Below, piece after piece: positions 1 through 5,155 of a stretch of DNA of 11,366 nucleotides. The DNA lies in assembly GCA_027484495.1 (NCBI GenBank), contig JAIXSW010000272.1, positions 1 to 11,366 on the forward strand, read 5' to 3'. Every line of letters begins with the position of its first letter. Within the stretch, counting starts at the first letter, position 1. The stretch is from Gammaproteobacteria bacterium. GTDB lineage: Bacteria > Pseudomonadota > Gammaproteobacteria > Enterobacterales > Alteromonadaceae. The translations under genes were made by a program, and so were the position numbers. The notes under the pieces were generated by a model that was given only the letters and a program-made list of their open reading frames with translations, had not been told where the DNA came from and searched no databases.

Positions 1-1185
1 ATGGCTAAGGCTAAATTTGAACGTAACAAACCGCACGTAAACGTAGGCACAATCGGCCACGTTGACCACGGTAAAACTACTCTGACAGCAGCTATCACCA
101 ACGTACTGGCAAAGCACTACGGCGGTCAGGCTTTCGCATTCGACCAAATCGATAAAGCGCCAGAAGAAAAAGCTCGTGGTATCACGATCAACACTTCTCA
201 CGTTGAATACGACACCCCAACTCGTCACTACGCACACGTAGACTGCCCAGGCCACGCTGACTATGTTAAAAACATGATCACTGGTGCTGCTCAGATGGAC
301 GGCGCTATTCTGGTAGTAGCTGCAACTGACGGCCCAATGCCACAGACTCGTGAGCACATCCTGTTATCTCGTCAGGTAGGCGTTCCTTACATCATCGTGT
401 TCATGAACAAATGTGACATGGTTGATGACGAAGAGCTGTTAGAGCTGGTAGAAATGGAAGTTCGTGAGCTTCTTTCTGACTACGATTTCCCAGGTGATGA
501 CCTGCCGGTGATCCGTGGTTCAGCCCTGAAAGGTCTGGAAGGCGACGCAGTTTGGGAACAGAAGATCCTGGAACTGGGTAACGCACTGGATACTTATATT
601 CCAGAGCCAGTTCGTGCGATTGATAAGCCATTCATCATGCCAATCGAAGACGTATTCTCAATTGCTGGTCGCGGTACAGTAGTAACTGGTCGTGTAGAGC
701 AAGGTATCATCAAAGTTGGTGAAGCAGTAGAAATCGTTGGTCTGAAAGACACAGTGACAACTACTTGTACTGGTGTAGAAATGTTCCGTAAACTGTTAGA
801 CGAAGGTCGTGCAGGCGAGAACATCGGCGCGCTGTTACGTGGTACTAAGCGTGAAGACGTAGAACGTGGTCAAGTACTGGCGAAGCCAGGTTCAATCAAG
901 CCACACACGAAGTTTGAAGGCGAAGTGTACGTACTGTCAAAAGAAGAAGGTGGTCGTCATACTCCATTCTTCAAAGGTTACCGTCCACAGTTCTACTTCC
1001 GTACAACTGACGTCACTGGTGCAGTAGAGCTGCCAGAAGGCGTAGAGATGGTAATGCCAGGCGACAACCTGAAGTTTGTGGTTGAGTTAATCAACCCAAT
1101 CGCGATGGACGAAGGTCTGCGTTTTGCAATCCGTGAAGGCGGTCGTACAGTAGGTGCGGGCGTAGTAGCGAAGATCCTGGCGTAA
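1..1185 (+). CDS. tuf: Elongation factor Tu (EF-Tu), complete
   Basis: EF-Tu is the cytoplasmic translational GTPase that brings aminoacyl-tRNA to the ribosomal A site. The 394-residue product has the same length as E. coli EF-Tu. The GTP-binding motifs are intact: the P-loop GHVDHGKT at residues 19-26, the switch I region around RGITINTSHVEY, DCPGH at 81-85 (including the catalytic histidine) and NKCD at 136-139. Beta-barrel domains 2 and 3 follow, ending VGAGVVAKILA. The ATG is the first base of the window, so the promoter and ribosome binding site are outside. Its position upstream of tRNA-Trp and secE corresponds to the tufB location of other gammaproteobacteria; a second tuf copy near fusA is common but cannot be seen here, so I use the plain symbol tuf. 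The stop TAA is followed at once by an in-frame TAG, and a terminator begins 14 bases later. Confidence 0.98.
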   Translation: MAKAKFERNKPHVNVGTIGHVDHGKTTLTAAITNVLAKHYGGQAFAFDQIDKAPEEKARGITINTSHVEYDTPTRHYAHVDCPGHADYVKNMITGAAQMDGAILVVAATDGPMPQTREHILLSRQVGVPYIIVFMNKCDMVDDEELLELVEMEVRELLSDYDFPGDDLPVIRGSALKGLEGDAVWEQKILELGNALDTYIPEPVRAIDKPFIMPIEDVFSIAGRGTVVTGRVEQGIIKVGEAVEIVGLKDTVTTTCTGVEMFRKLLDEGRAGENIGALLRGTKREDVERGQVLAKPGSIKPHTKFEGEVYVLSKEEGGRHTPFFKGYRPQFYFRTTDVTGAVELPEGVEMVMPGDNLKFVVELINPIAMDEGLRFAIREGGRTVGAGVVAKILA

Positions 1186-1199
1186 TAGTCCGGATATAG

Positions 1200-1230
1200 A
1201 AAAGGGCTCCTCTGGAGCCCTTTTGCTTTT
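1200..1230 (+). terminator. Rho-independent terminator of tuf
   Basis: A perfect inverted repeat, AAAAGGGCTCC (1200-1210) and GGAGCCCTTTT (1214-1224), with a TCT loop is followed by GCTTTT. The 11-bp stem, small loop and T-rich tail directly after the tuf stop make this a strong intrinsic terminator. It separates tuf from the tRNA-Trp/secE transcription unit. Confidence 0.93.
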
Positions 1231-1285
1231 TACCGCGCTGTTTTGCTGTTCCTGCCAAATAAAGCTGAAGTATTCAGAACGATCG

Positions 1286-1310
1286 ACTGGATCTGCTAAA
1301 AAGATCCGGT
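1286..1310 (+). repeat. Imperfect inverted repeat between tuf terminator and tRNA-Trp promoter
   Basis: ACTGGATCT (1286-1294) can pair with AGATCCGGT (1302-1310) across the 7-base loop GCTAAAA, giving nine pairs including one G-U. No T-tract follows, so it is not a terminator. It lies about 20 bases upstream of the -35 of the next promoter. It could be a protein-binding palindrome or have no function. Nothing else recognisable lies in 1231-1328. Confidence 0.35.
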
Positions 1311-1328
1311 TGTATCCGACCATGATGC

Positions 1329-1356
1329 TTGTTTTAGTGTGCTGGCACAGTATAAT
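1329..1356 (+). promoter_or_regulatory. Sigma70 promoter for tRNA-Trp (and probably secE-nusG)
   Basis: A -35 candidate TTGTTT (1329-1334) and a perfect -10 TATAAT (1351-1356) are separated by 16 bp. Transcription would start near 1363, about 40 bases before the tRNA. The discriminator just after the -10 is GC-rich (GAGCGGC), which is typical of growth-rate and ppGpp-controlled stable RNA promoters. I found no other good promoter before secE, so this one probably serves the whole tRNA-secE-nusG unit. Confidence 0.8.
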
Positions 1357-1401
1357 GAGCGGCTATTTTTTGTTAGCGGCATTGCCGGCAGCAAAAACCT
1401 C

Positions 1402-1478
1402 AGGGGCATAGTTCCAATTGGTAGAACAGCGGTCTCCAAAACCGATGGTTGGGGGTTCGAATCCCTCTGCCCCTGCCA
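1402..1478 (+). tRNA. trpT: tRNA-Trp (anticodon CCA)
   Basis: The 77-base gene folds as a full cloverleaf. The acceptor stem is AGGGGCA (1402-1408) with TGCCCCT (1468-1474); the D stem is GTTC/GAAC (1411-1414, 1424-1427). The anticodon loop is CTCCAAA with anticodon CCA at 1436-1438, and the T arm has the loop TTCGAAT. The discriminator G and an encoded CCA end (1476-1478) are present. It closely resembles E. coli tRNA-Trp. The top pair of the anticodon stem (positions 27-43) is a G-A mismatch. The gene lies just upstream of secE without an intervening terminator, an arrangement I recall from several non-enteric gammaproteobacteria, so the tRNA would be cut out of a longer transcript. Confidence 0.97.
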
Positions 1479-1499
1479 ATTTTCTTAGTTGATTGTAGT

Positions 1500-1542
1500 A
1501 GCTGATACTGCATTACAGCTGTAGTGGCTTGTCACAACAAGC
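1500..1542 (+). other. Tandem hairpins between tRNA-Trp and secE
   Basis: Two potential RNA hairpins lie in the 83-base spacer. The first is AGCTG (1500-1504) with CAGCT (1516-1520); the second is a perfect GCTTGT (1527-1532) with ACAAGC (1537-1542) around a CACA loop. Neither is followed by a T-tract, so they should not terminate. They could mark tRNA 3' processing or protect the 5' end of the secE-nusG mRNA after the tRNA is cut away. Confidence 0.45.
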
Positions 1543-1561
1543 GTGGATAGTGAGTTAGAGC

Positions 1562-1936
1562 ATGAACGCAGCAACAGAAGCGCCGAAAAGCGGTTTAGAC
1601 ATCATCAAATGGATAGCGGTATTCGCGATTCTGACTTTATTAGTCGTCGCTAACTACATTTTTGAATTTTCAACTTTAGAGCGGGCGATTGGTTTGCTGG
1701 TGATGATCCCACTAGCTGGTTTTGTCGCCGTCCAAACACAGAAAGGCCATGAATTTCTTACTTTTGCTAAAGAAGCCAAGCTGGAAGTTCGTAAAGTAGT
1801 GTGGCCGACCCGTGCGGAAACAAATCAGACCACGATTATTGTGGCTGTGGTGACCTTGATCATGGCAGTTATTTTATATCTGCTGGATATGGCTCTATTG
1901 AAGATTGTGTCGTTTTTAACAGGATTGGGGATCTAA
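1562..1936 (+). CDS. secE: Preprotein translocase subunit SecE
   Basis: SecE is the essential small subunit of the SecYEG channel in the inner membrane and stabilises SecY. The 124-residue product is of the three-helix type seen in E. coli (127 aa). Hydrophobic segments lie at about residues 14-33, 41-58 and 91-113. The conserved cytoplasmic amphipathic region with the signature VRKVVWPTRAET (about 76-87) precedes the third, essential helix. The ATG at 1562 gives the expected N-terminus, although the upstream bases hold only a weak Shine-Dalgarno (GAG-rich, about 1552-1560). It ends 3 bases before nusG, so the two are almost certainly cotranscribed and perhaps translationally coupled. secE-nusG adjacency is a near-universal bacterial arrangement. 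Confidence 0.97.
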   Translation: MNAATEAPKSGLDIIKWIAVFAILTLLVVANYIFEFSTLERAIGLLVMIPLAGFVAVQTQKGHEFLTFAKEAKLEVRKVVWPTRAETNQTTIIVAVVTLIMAVILYLLDMALLKIVSFLTGLGI

Positions 1937-1939
1937 ACC

Positions 1940-2479
1940 ATGTCAGGAAAAATGCGTTGGTATGTGGTGCAGGCCTTTGCTGGCTTTGAGCAGCGCGTCG
2001 CTACGTCGTTACGCGAGCATATCAAGATCCATAGCATGGAAGATAAATTTGGCGAAGTCTTAGTTCCGACTGAAGAAGTCGTCGAAATGCGTGCAGGCCA
2101 GAAGCGTAAATCAGAACGTAAGTTCTTTCCGGGCTATGTATTAGTTCAGATGGAAATGTGTGAAGAAGCTTGGCACTTAGTCAAAAGCGTCCCTCGCGTA
2201 TTGGGTTTCATTGGTGGCACTTCAGATCGTCCGGCGCCTATCAGTGAAAAAGAAGCCAATACTATCCTGAATCGTCTGCAAGACAATGCTGACAAACCGA
2301 AGCCGAAGACCTTGTTTGAAGCTGGTGAAGTGGTGCGGGTATCCGAAGGTCCATTTGCTGACTTTAACGGCGTAGTTGAAGAAGTTGATTACGAGAAGAG
2401 TCGCGTCAAGGTTTCTGTTCTTATTTTTGGTCGCTCAACACCAGTTGAACTGGAGTTTGGTCAGGTCGAAAAAGCTTAA
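1940..2479 (+). CDS. nusG: Transcription termination/antitermination factor NusG
   Basis: NusG binds the clamp of elongating RNA polymerase, suppresses pausing, and links polymerase to Rho or to ribosomal protein S10. The 179-residue product (E. coli 181) shows the NGN domain from about residue 5 (RWYVVQAFAGFEQRVATSL) to about 115, including GYVLVQM and SVPRVLGFIGG. The KOW domain covers about 125-179 with GPFADFNGVVEEVDYEKSRVKV. The IFGR segment includes F163, equivalent to the E. coli F165 that contacts S10 and Rho. The ATG at 1940 follows the secE stop by 3 bases, with GGGG at 1927-1930 as a likely Shine-Dalgarno inside the secE end. A second ATG at residue 5 (position 1952) is possible but less well placed. 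An intrinsic terminator lies 22 bases downstream. Confidence 0.98.
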   Translation: MSGKMRWYVVQAFAGFEQRVATSLREHIKIHSMEDKFGEVLVPTEEVVEMRAGQKRKSERKFFPGYVLVQMEMCEEAWHLVKSVPRVLGFIGGTSDRPAPISEKEANTILNRLQDNADKPKPKTLFEAGEVVRVSEGPFADFNGVVEEVDYEKSRVKVSVLIFGRSTPVELEFGQVEKA

Positions 2480-2493
2480 CGGTGAAATATCCG

Positions 2494-2522
2494 TTGTAAC
2501 GGGCCGCTGATTAAAATATAAT
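2494..2522 (+). promoter_or_regulatory. rplK promoter (PL11-type), overlapping the nusG terminator
   Basis: The -35 TTGTAA (2494-2499) and perfect -10 TATAAT (2517-2522) are spaced by 17 bp. The start point would fall near 2529, after the GC-rich discriminator CGCGGCC, which suggests stringent control. It sits where the E. coli L11 operon promoter is found, between nusG and rplK. The -10 lies at the apex of the nusG terminator hairpin. Confidence 0.8.
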
Positions 2523-2535
2523 CGCGGCCTTTTTT
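2502..2535 (+). terminator. Rho-independent terminator of the secE-nusG unit
   Basis: GGCCGC (2502-2507) pairs with GCGGCC (2524-2529). After a one-base bulge (T2508), GATTA (2509-2513) pairs with TAATC (2519-2523) around a 5-base loop. Six T residues follow (2530-2535). The eleven pairs and T-tract fit an intrinsic terminator. The element shares DNA with the rplK promoter, so the same bases end one unit and begin the next. Confidence 0.85.
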
Positions 2536-2541
2536 AACATC

Positions 2542-2590
2542 AGGGGAGCCGTTTGAGTAAGTGTCCTCGCACTTACGAGGCTACGACCCT
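2542..2590 (+). promoter_or_regulatory. Probable L1 autogenous repression site in the rplK leader
   Basis: The leader folds into a compact irregular hairpin with three stem blocks. AGGG (2542-2545) pairs with CCCT (2587-2590), AGCC (2547-2550) with GGCT (2579-2582), and GTAAGTG (2557-2563) with CACTTAC (2570-2576). The blocks are separated by asymmetric loops (GTTTGA against GA, and G against ACGA). Protein L1 is known to repress its own operon by binding such a leader, which mimics its 23S rRNA site. The position just before the rplK ribosome binding site (AGAGGTG, 2595-2601) and the GGGAGCC-like core fit that role. The assignment rests on fold and location and was not checked against an RNA family model. 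Confidence 0.65.
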
Positions 2591-2605
2591 ACAAAGAGGT
2601 GAAAC

Positions 2606-3034
2606 ATGGCTAAGAAAGTCACGGCACTTGTAAAATTACAAGTTAAAGCTGGTATGGCAAACCCGTCGCCACCAGTTGGTCCAGCACTGGGTCAACACGG
2701 CGTGAACATCATGGAATTCTGTAAAGGCTTCAACGCCCGTACAGAGTCTCTTGAAAAAGGCATGCCAATCCCAGTAGTGATCACTGTTTACAGTGACCGC
2801 TCATTTACATTCGAAACCCGTACCCCACCAGCGTCATTCCTGCTGTTAAAAGCAGCGGGCCTGAAAGGTGGTTCAGGTCGCCCTAACACCCAGAAAGTCG
2901 GTAAAGTTACCCGTGCTCAGCTCGAAGAGATCGTTAAGATCAAACGTGCTGACCTGACGGCAGGCGACGACGAAGCAGCAGTTCGTACTATCGCTGGTAC
3001 AGCTCGCTCAATGGGCTTAGTGGTGGAGGGTTAA
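2606..3034 (+). CDS. rplK: 50S ribosomal protein L11
   Basis: L11 binds the GTPase-associated region of 23S rRNA (helices 43-44), works with L10/L12 in factor binding, and is needed for RelA activation. The product has 142 residues, as in E. coli. The N-terminal domain holds the proline-rich PSPPVGPALGQHG (20-32), including the prolines linked to thiostrepton binding. The C-terminal RNA-binding domain includes RSFTFETRTPPASFLLLKAAG and GGSGRPN. H31 replaces the glutamine of the E. coli GQQG. A good Shine-Dalgarno (AGAGGTG, 2595-2601) fixes the ATG. It is the first gene of the rplKA unit; the stop is 3 bases from rplA. Confidence 0.99.
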   Translation: MAKKVTALVKLQVKAGMANPSPPVGPALGQHGVNIMEFCKGFNARTESLEKGMPIPVVITVYSDRSFTFETRTPPASFLLLKAAGLKGGSGRPNTQKVGKVTRAQLEEIVKIKRADLTAGDDEAAVRTIAGTARSMGLVVEG

Positions 3035-3037
3035 TCG

Positions 3038-3739
3038 ATGGCTAAATTATCAAAACGCGCTAAGTTAATCCGTTCAAAAGTAGATTCTACTCGTGAATAC
3101 GCGATCAATGACGCCGTAGCGTTATTAAAAGAATTAACAGCTGGCAAATTCGTTGAGAGTATCGATGTTGCTATCAACCTCGGTATCGATGCCCGTAAAT
3201 CTGACCAGAACGTGCGTGGTGCAACAGTACTGCCACACGGTACTGGCCGTACGGTTCGCGTTGCTGTGTTCACTCAGGGTGCAAATGCTGAAGCTGCTAA
3301 AGCTGCCGGCGCTGACATCGTGGGCATGGAAGACTTAGCTGAACAAGTTAAGAAAGGCGAAATGAATTTTGACGTCGTCATCGCATCCCCAGATGCAATG
3401 CGCGTAGTCGGTATGTTGGGTCAAATCCTCGGTCCTCGCGGTCTGATGCCAAACCCGAAAACCGGTACTGTAACGCCAAACGTTGCTGAAGCAGTTAAAA
3501 ATGCTAAAGCTGGTCAGGTGCGTTACCGTAACGACAAGAATGGTATCATCCATTCAACGATCGGTAAGGTCAACTTCGATTCAGACAAGCTGAAAGAGAA
3601 CTTAGAGTCTCTGTTAGTTGCTCTGAAACGTGCTAAGCCATCTGTTGCAAAAGGTACTTACATCAAGAAAGTAACTATCTCTTCAACTCACGGCGCTGGT
3701 ATCGTGTTGGATCAGGCTTCTCTGGACGCCAAAGTATAA
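3038..3739 (+). CDS. rplA: 50S ribosomal protein L1
   Basis: L1 forms the mobile L1 stalk of the 50S subunit beside the E site and also acts as the translational repressor of its own operon. The 233-residue product (E. coli 234) carries the family signature LGPRGLMPNPKTGTVTPNV, with GPRGLMPNPK at 132-141, and the rRNA-contacting FVESIDVAINLGIDARKSDQNVRG near the N-terminus. The Shine-Dalgarno GGAGGG (3025-3030) overlaps the last codons of rplK, and only 3 bases separate the two genes, so translation is probably coupled. After the stop, AATAAAG (3738-3744) and CTTTATT (3748-3754) can form a small hairpin. Confidence 0.99.
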   Translation: MAKLSKRAKLIRSKVDSTREYAINDAVALLKELTAGKFVESIDVAINLGIDARKSDQNVRGATVLPHGTGRTVRVAVFTQGANAEAAKAAGADIVGMEDLAEQVKKGEMNFDVVIASPDAMRVVGMLGQILGPRGLMPNPKTGTVTPNVAEAVKNAKAGQVRYRNDKNGIIHSTIGKVNFDSDKLKENLESLLVALKRAKPSVAKGTYIKKVTISSTHGAGIVLDQASLDAKV

Positions 3740-3761
3740 TAAAGCCGCTTTATTAAGCAGC

Positions 3762-3790
3762 TTTACAGAGTCGCGAGGTTAAATTATAAT
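3762..3790 (+). promoter_or_regulatory. rplJ promoter (PL10-type)
   Basis: The -35 TTTACA (3762-3767) and perfect -10 TATAAT (3785-3790) are spaced by 17 bp. The start would be near 3797, after a GC-rich discriminator CTCGCGC. The position between rplA and rplJ matches the E. coli PL10 promoter. It would give rplJ-rplL-rpoB-rpoC a source of transcripts independent of rplK. Confidence 0.8.
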
Positions 3791-3796
3791 CTCGCG
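3772..3796 (+). repeat. Inverted repeat enclosing the rplJ -10 hexamer
   Basis: CGCGAG (3772-3777) and CTCGCG (3791-3796) form a perfect 6-bp inverted repeat around a 13-base AT-rich loop that contains TATAAT. RNA starting at the rplJ promoter would not include the hairpin, but read-through RNA from rplKA would. The bases after it (CTCAAATTTT) are only weakly T-rich, so termination is doubtful. The layout parallels the rplK promoter. Confidence 0.6.
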
Positions 3797-4048
3797 CTCA
3801 AATTTTAGGGTAGAAGCCGGCTTTTGCGTGCAAAAGTATCGGCTTCCGTCCAAGACCGTAGGTGCTGAGACTCTTGTTCATACAAGATGACAGCTTAAAA
3901 CAACAACCTACGCAGACGGTGTTAGCCCCAGAAAGATTCCTATCAATCTGGCTCTCACCGTAAATCGCGCGCTCTGTTCATTTCTGAATCTGAGCGATGT
4001 GTAGGCACCCGGACAATTCCGTCCGGATGAACCAGGAGTTAAGAGCCA
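3797..4048 (+). promoter_or_regulatory. Structured rplJ leader, probable L10(L12)4 autoregulatory element
   Basis: This roughly 250-base gene-free stretch is packed with potential RNA helices. (1) GAAGCCG 3813-3819 with CGGCTTC 3840-3846, capped by CTTTTGC/GCAAAAG. (2) CGTAGGT 3857-3863 with ACCTACG 3906-3912, enclosing GCTG/CAGC and CTTGT/ACAAG with GA-containing internal loops and an 11-base A-rich bulge. (3) ACGGTG 3916-3921 with CACCGT 3956-3961, enclosing AGCC/GGCT and AGATT/AATCT. (4) CGCTC 3970-3974 with GAGCG 3992-3996. (5) CCGGAC 4009-4014 with GTCCGG 4021-4026, just before the Shine-Dalgarno AGGAG (4034-4038). In E. coli the L10-L12 complex binds the rplJ leader and represses translation. 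Helix 2, a long stem with a GA-rich internal loop, is my best candidate for the binding site. Helix 5 could control access to the ribosome binding site. Confidence 0.72.
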
Positions 4049-4543
4049 ATGGCTATTAAGCTTGAAGACAAAAAAGCGATCGTTGCTGAAGTCCAGGAAG
4101 CTGCCAAAGGTGCTTTATCTGCGGTAGTCGCAGACGCTCGTGGTGTCACTGTAGGCAAAATCACAACACTGCGTAAGCAGGCTCGTGAAGCTGGTGTATG
4201 GATGAAAGTTGTCCGTAATACATTAGTACGCCGTGCAGTTACTGGCACCGAGTTCGAGTGTTTAGGCGACGCGTTTGTAGGCCCAACACTGATTGCGTTC
4301 TCTAAAGAGCACCCAGGTGCTGCAGCGCGGATCTTCAAAGATTTCGCGAAAGAGAACCAGAAGTTTGAGCTGAAAGGCGCAGCCTTCAATGGCACCAAAG
4401 TCAGTATCGATGTATTAGCAAGTCTGCCAACACGCAACGAAGCTATTGCACGCCTGATGAGCACTATGAAAGAAGCAGCAGCCGGCAAACTTGTACGTAC
4501 AATTGCCGCGGTTCGCGACCAAAAACAGGATCAAGCCGCGTAA
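4049..4543 (+). CDS. rplJ: 50S ribosomal protein L10
   Basis: L10 is the base of the ribosomal stalk: its N-terminal domain binds 23S rRNA beside L11 and its C-terminal helix carries the L7/L12 dimers. The 164-residue product is one shorter than in E. coli. Conserved segments include AKGALSAVVADARGVTV, VVRNTLVRRAV, DAFVGPTLIAFSKEHPGAAARIFKDFAK and the L12-docking tail ARLMSTMKEAAAGKLVRTIAAVRDQK. The ATG is set by AGGAG at 4034-4038, 10 bases upstream. It follows the long regulatory leader and is separated from rplL by 68 bases, the usual stalk-operon order. The L10-L12 complex is expected to repress this mRNA. Confidence 0.99.
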   Translation: MAIKLEDKKAIVAEVQEAAKGALSAVVADARGVTVGKITTLRKQAREAGVWMKVVRNTLVRRAVTGTEFECLGDAFVGPTLIAFSKEHPGAAARIFKDFAKENQKFELKGAAFNGTKVSIDVLASLPTRNEAIARLMSTMKEAAAGKLVRTIAAVRDQKQDQAA

Positions 4544-4576
4544 TTTTACGTGTTGTTTGGTAAGTAAAGTTTAATA

Positions 4577-4591
4577 CGGGAAATTTTCCCG
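4577..4591 (+). other. Small palindrome in the rplJ-rplL spacer
   Basis: CGGGAAATTTTCCCG is a 15-base near-perfect palindrome that can form a short hairpin about 20 bases before rplL. It has no T-tract after it. It might insulate the rplL ribosome binding site (AGGA, 4599-4602) and so support the higher L7/L12 synthesis rate, but that is only a suggestion. Confidence 0.35.
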
Positions 4592-4611
4592 ATAGTTTAG
4601 GAATCTGAGCA

Positions 4612-4977
4612 ATGTCAGTTACTAAAGAGCAAATTTTAGACGCTATCGCAGCAATGTCTGTAATGGAAGTTGTTGAACTGGTTAGCGCTATGGAAGAAAA
4701 ATTCGGCGTTTCAGCTGCTGCTGCTGTTGCAGTTGCTGCAGGTCCAGCCGCTGTTGTTGAAGAACAAACAGAATTCAACGTTATCCTGGCCTCAATCGGC
4801 GCGAACAAAGTTGCTGTTATCAAAGCAGTACGTGGCGCGACTGGTCTGGGTCTGAAAGAAGCGAAAGATCTGGTTGAATCTGCTCCAGCAGCAATCAAAG
4901 AAGCCGTTTCTAAAGCTGAAGCTGACGCTCTGAAGAAAGAGTTAGAAGAAGCTGGTGCTACTGTTGAAGTTAAATAA
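4612..4977 (+). CDS. rplL: 50S ribosomal protein L7/L12
   Basis: L7/L12 is the multi-copy acidic stalk protein that recruits EF-Tu, EF-G and other translational GTPases. The product has 121 residues, as in E. coli. The N-terminal dimerisation helices span about 1-33, followed by the Ala/Val/Gly-rich hinge (about 34-51) and the globular C-terminal domain (about 52-121). Factor-contacting basic residues lie in NKVAVIKAVRGATGLGLKEAKDLV (65-88). It is made in several copies per L10, so stronger translation than rplJ is expected; the Shine-Dalgarno AGGA is at 4599-4602. A transcription attenuator follows before rpoB. Confidence 0.99.
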   Translation: MSVTKEQILDAIAAMSVMEVVELVSAMEEKFGVSAAAAVAVAAGPAAVVEEQTEFNVILASIGANKVAVIKAVRGATGLGLKEAKDLVESAPAAIKEAVSKAEADALKKELEEAGATVEVK

Positions 4978-5015
4978 TCCAGCTCATACTGGATTAGACG
5001 CCTGATTTCAGGCTA

Positions 5016-5046
5016 GGCTGGTGGTGATTTAACCACCGGCCTTTTT
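5016..5046 (+). terminator. Partial terminator (attenuator) between rplL and rpoB
   Basis: GGCTGGTGGT (5016-5025) pairs with ACCACCGGCC (5032-5041) through ten pairs with one G-U, around loop GATTTA, followed by TTTTT (5042-5046). This is a full intrinsic terminator shape. Because rpoB has no obvious promoter of its own in the remaining spacer, it is best read as an attenuator that lets only part of transcription reach rpoBC, as known at this site in E. coli. Two smaller hairpins precede it, CCAG/CTGG (4979-4992) and GCCTG/CAGGC (5000-5013). Confidence 0.85.
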
Positions 5047-5076
5047 GCGCTGTGGGATATTGATTTTCCCCGCCCC

Positions 5077-5102
5077 TTATGACGCCATAGTGGATGTCAT
5101 AA
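5077..5102 (+). other. Hairpin in the rpoB leader, possible RNase III or processing site
   Basis: TTATGAC (5077-5083) pairs with GTCATAA (5096-5102), and CCA/TGG (5085-5087, 5091-5093) extends the stem. It is flanked by C-rich and G-rich runs. E. coli has an RNase III cleavage hairpin in the same rplL-rpoB spacer. Whether this one serves that role is inferred from position alone. The Shine-Dalgarno of rpoB (GAGGA, 5146-5150) lies well downstream. Confidence 0.4.
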
Positions 5103-5155
5103 CCACCGCCCCGCAAGGGTAGGTAGGGTAAAAAATCAGCAAGCTGAGGAACCCC

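Noticed and set aside
1087..1323. 78-codon - strand open frame across the tuf end and terminator
   Set aside because: It overlaps conserved tuf codons and the terminator hairpin; the translation matches nothing I recognise and it lacks supporting signals.
1223..1411. Short + strand open frame running from the tuf terminator into the tRNA
   Set aside because: It begins in the terminator region, has no convincing Shine-Dalgarno, and overlaps the promoter and the first bases of tRNA-Trp.
4039..4488. 149-codon open frame on the - strand opposite rplJ
   Set aside because: It lies fully antisense to a certain ribosomal protein gene, resembles no known protein and is explained by the biased codon use of rplJ. 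The same applies to antisense frames opposite rplL (4464-4898) and rpoB (for example 6817-7209 and 7768-8175).
4553..4576. Possible separate rplL promoter (TTGTTT and TTTAAT)
   Set aside because: The two hexamers are only about 11 bp apart, too close for sigma70, and no better -10 lies at the correct spacing.
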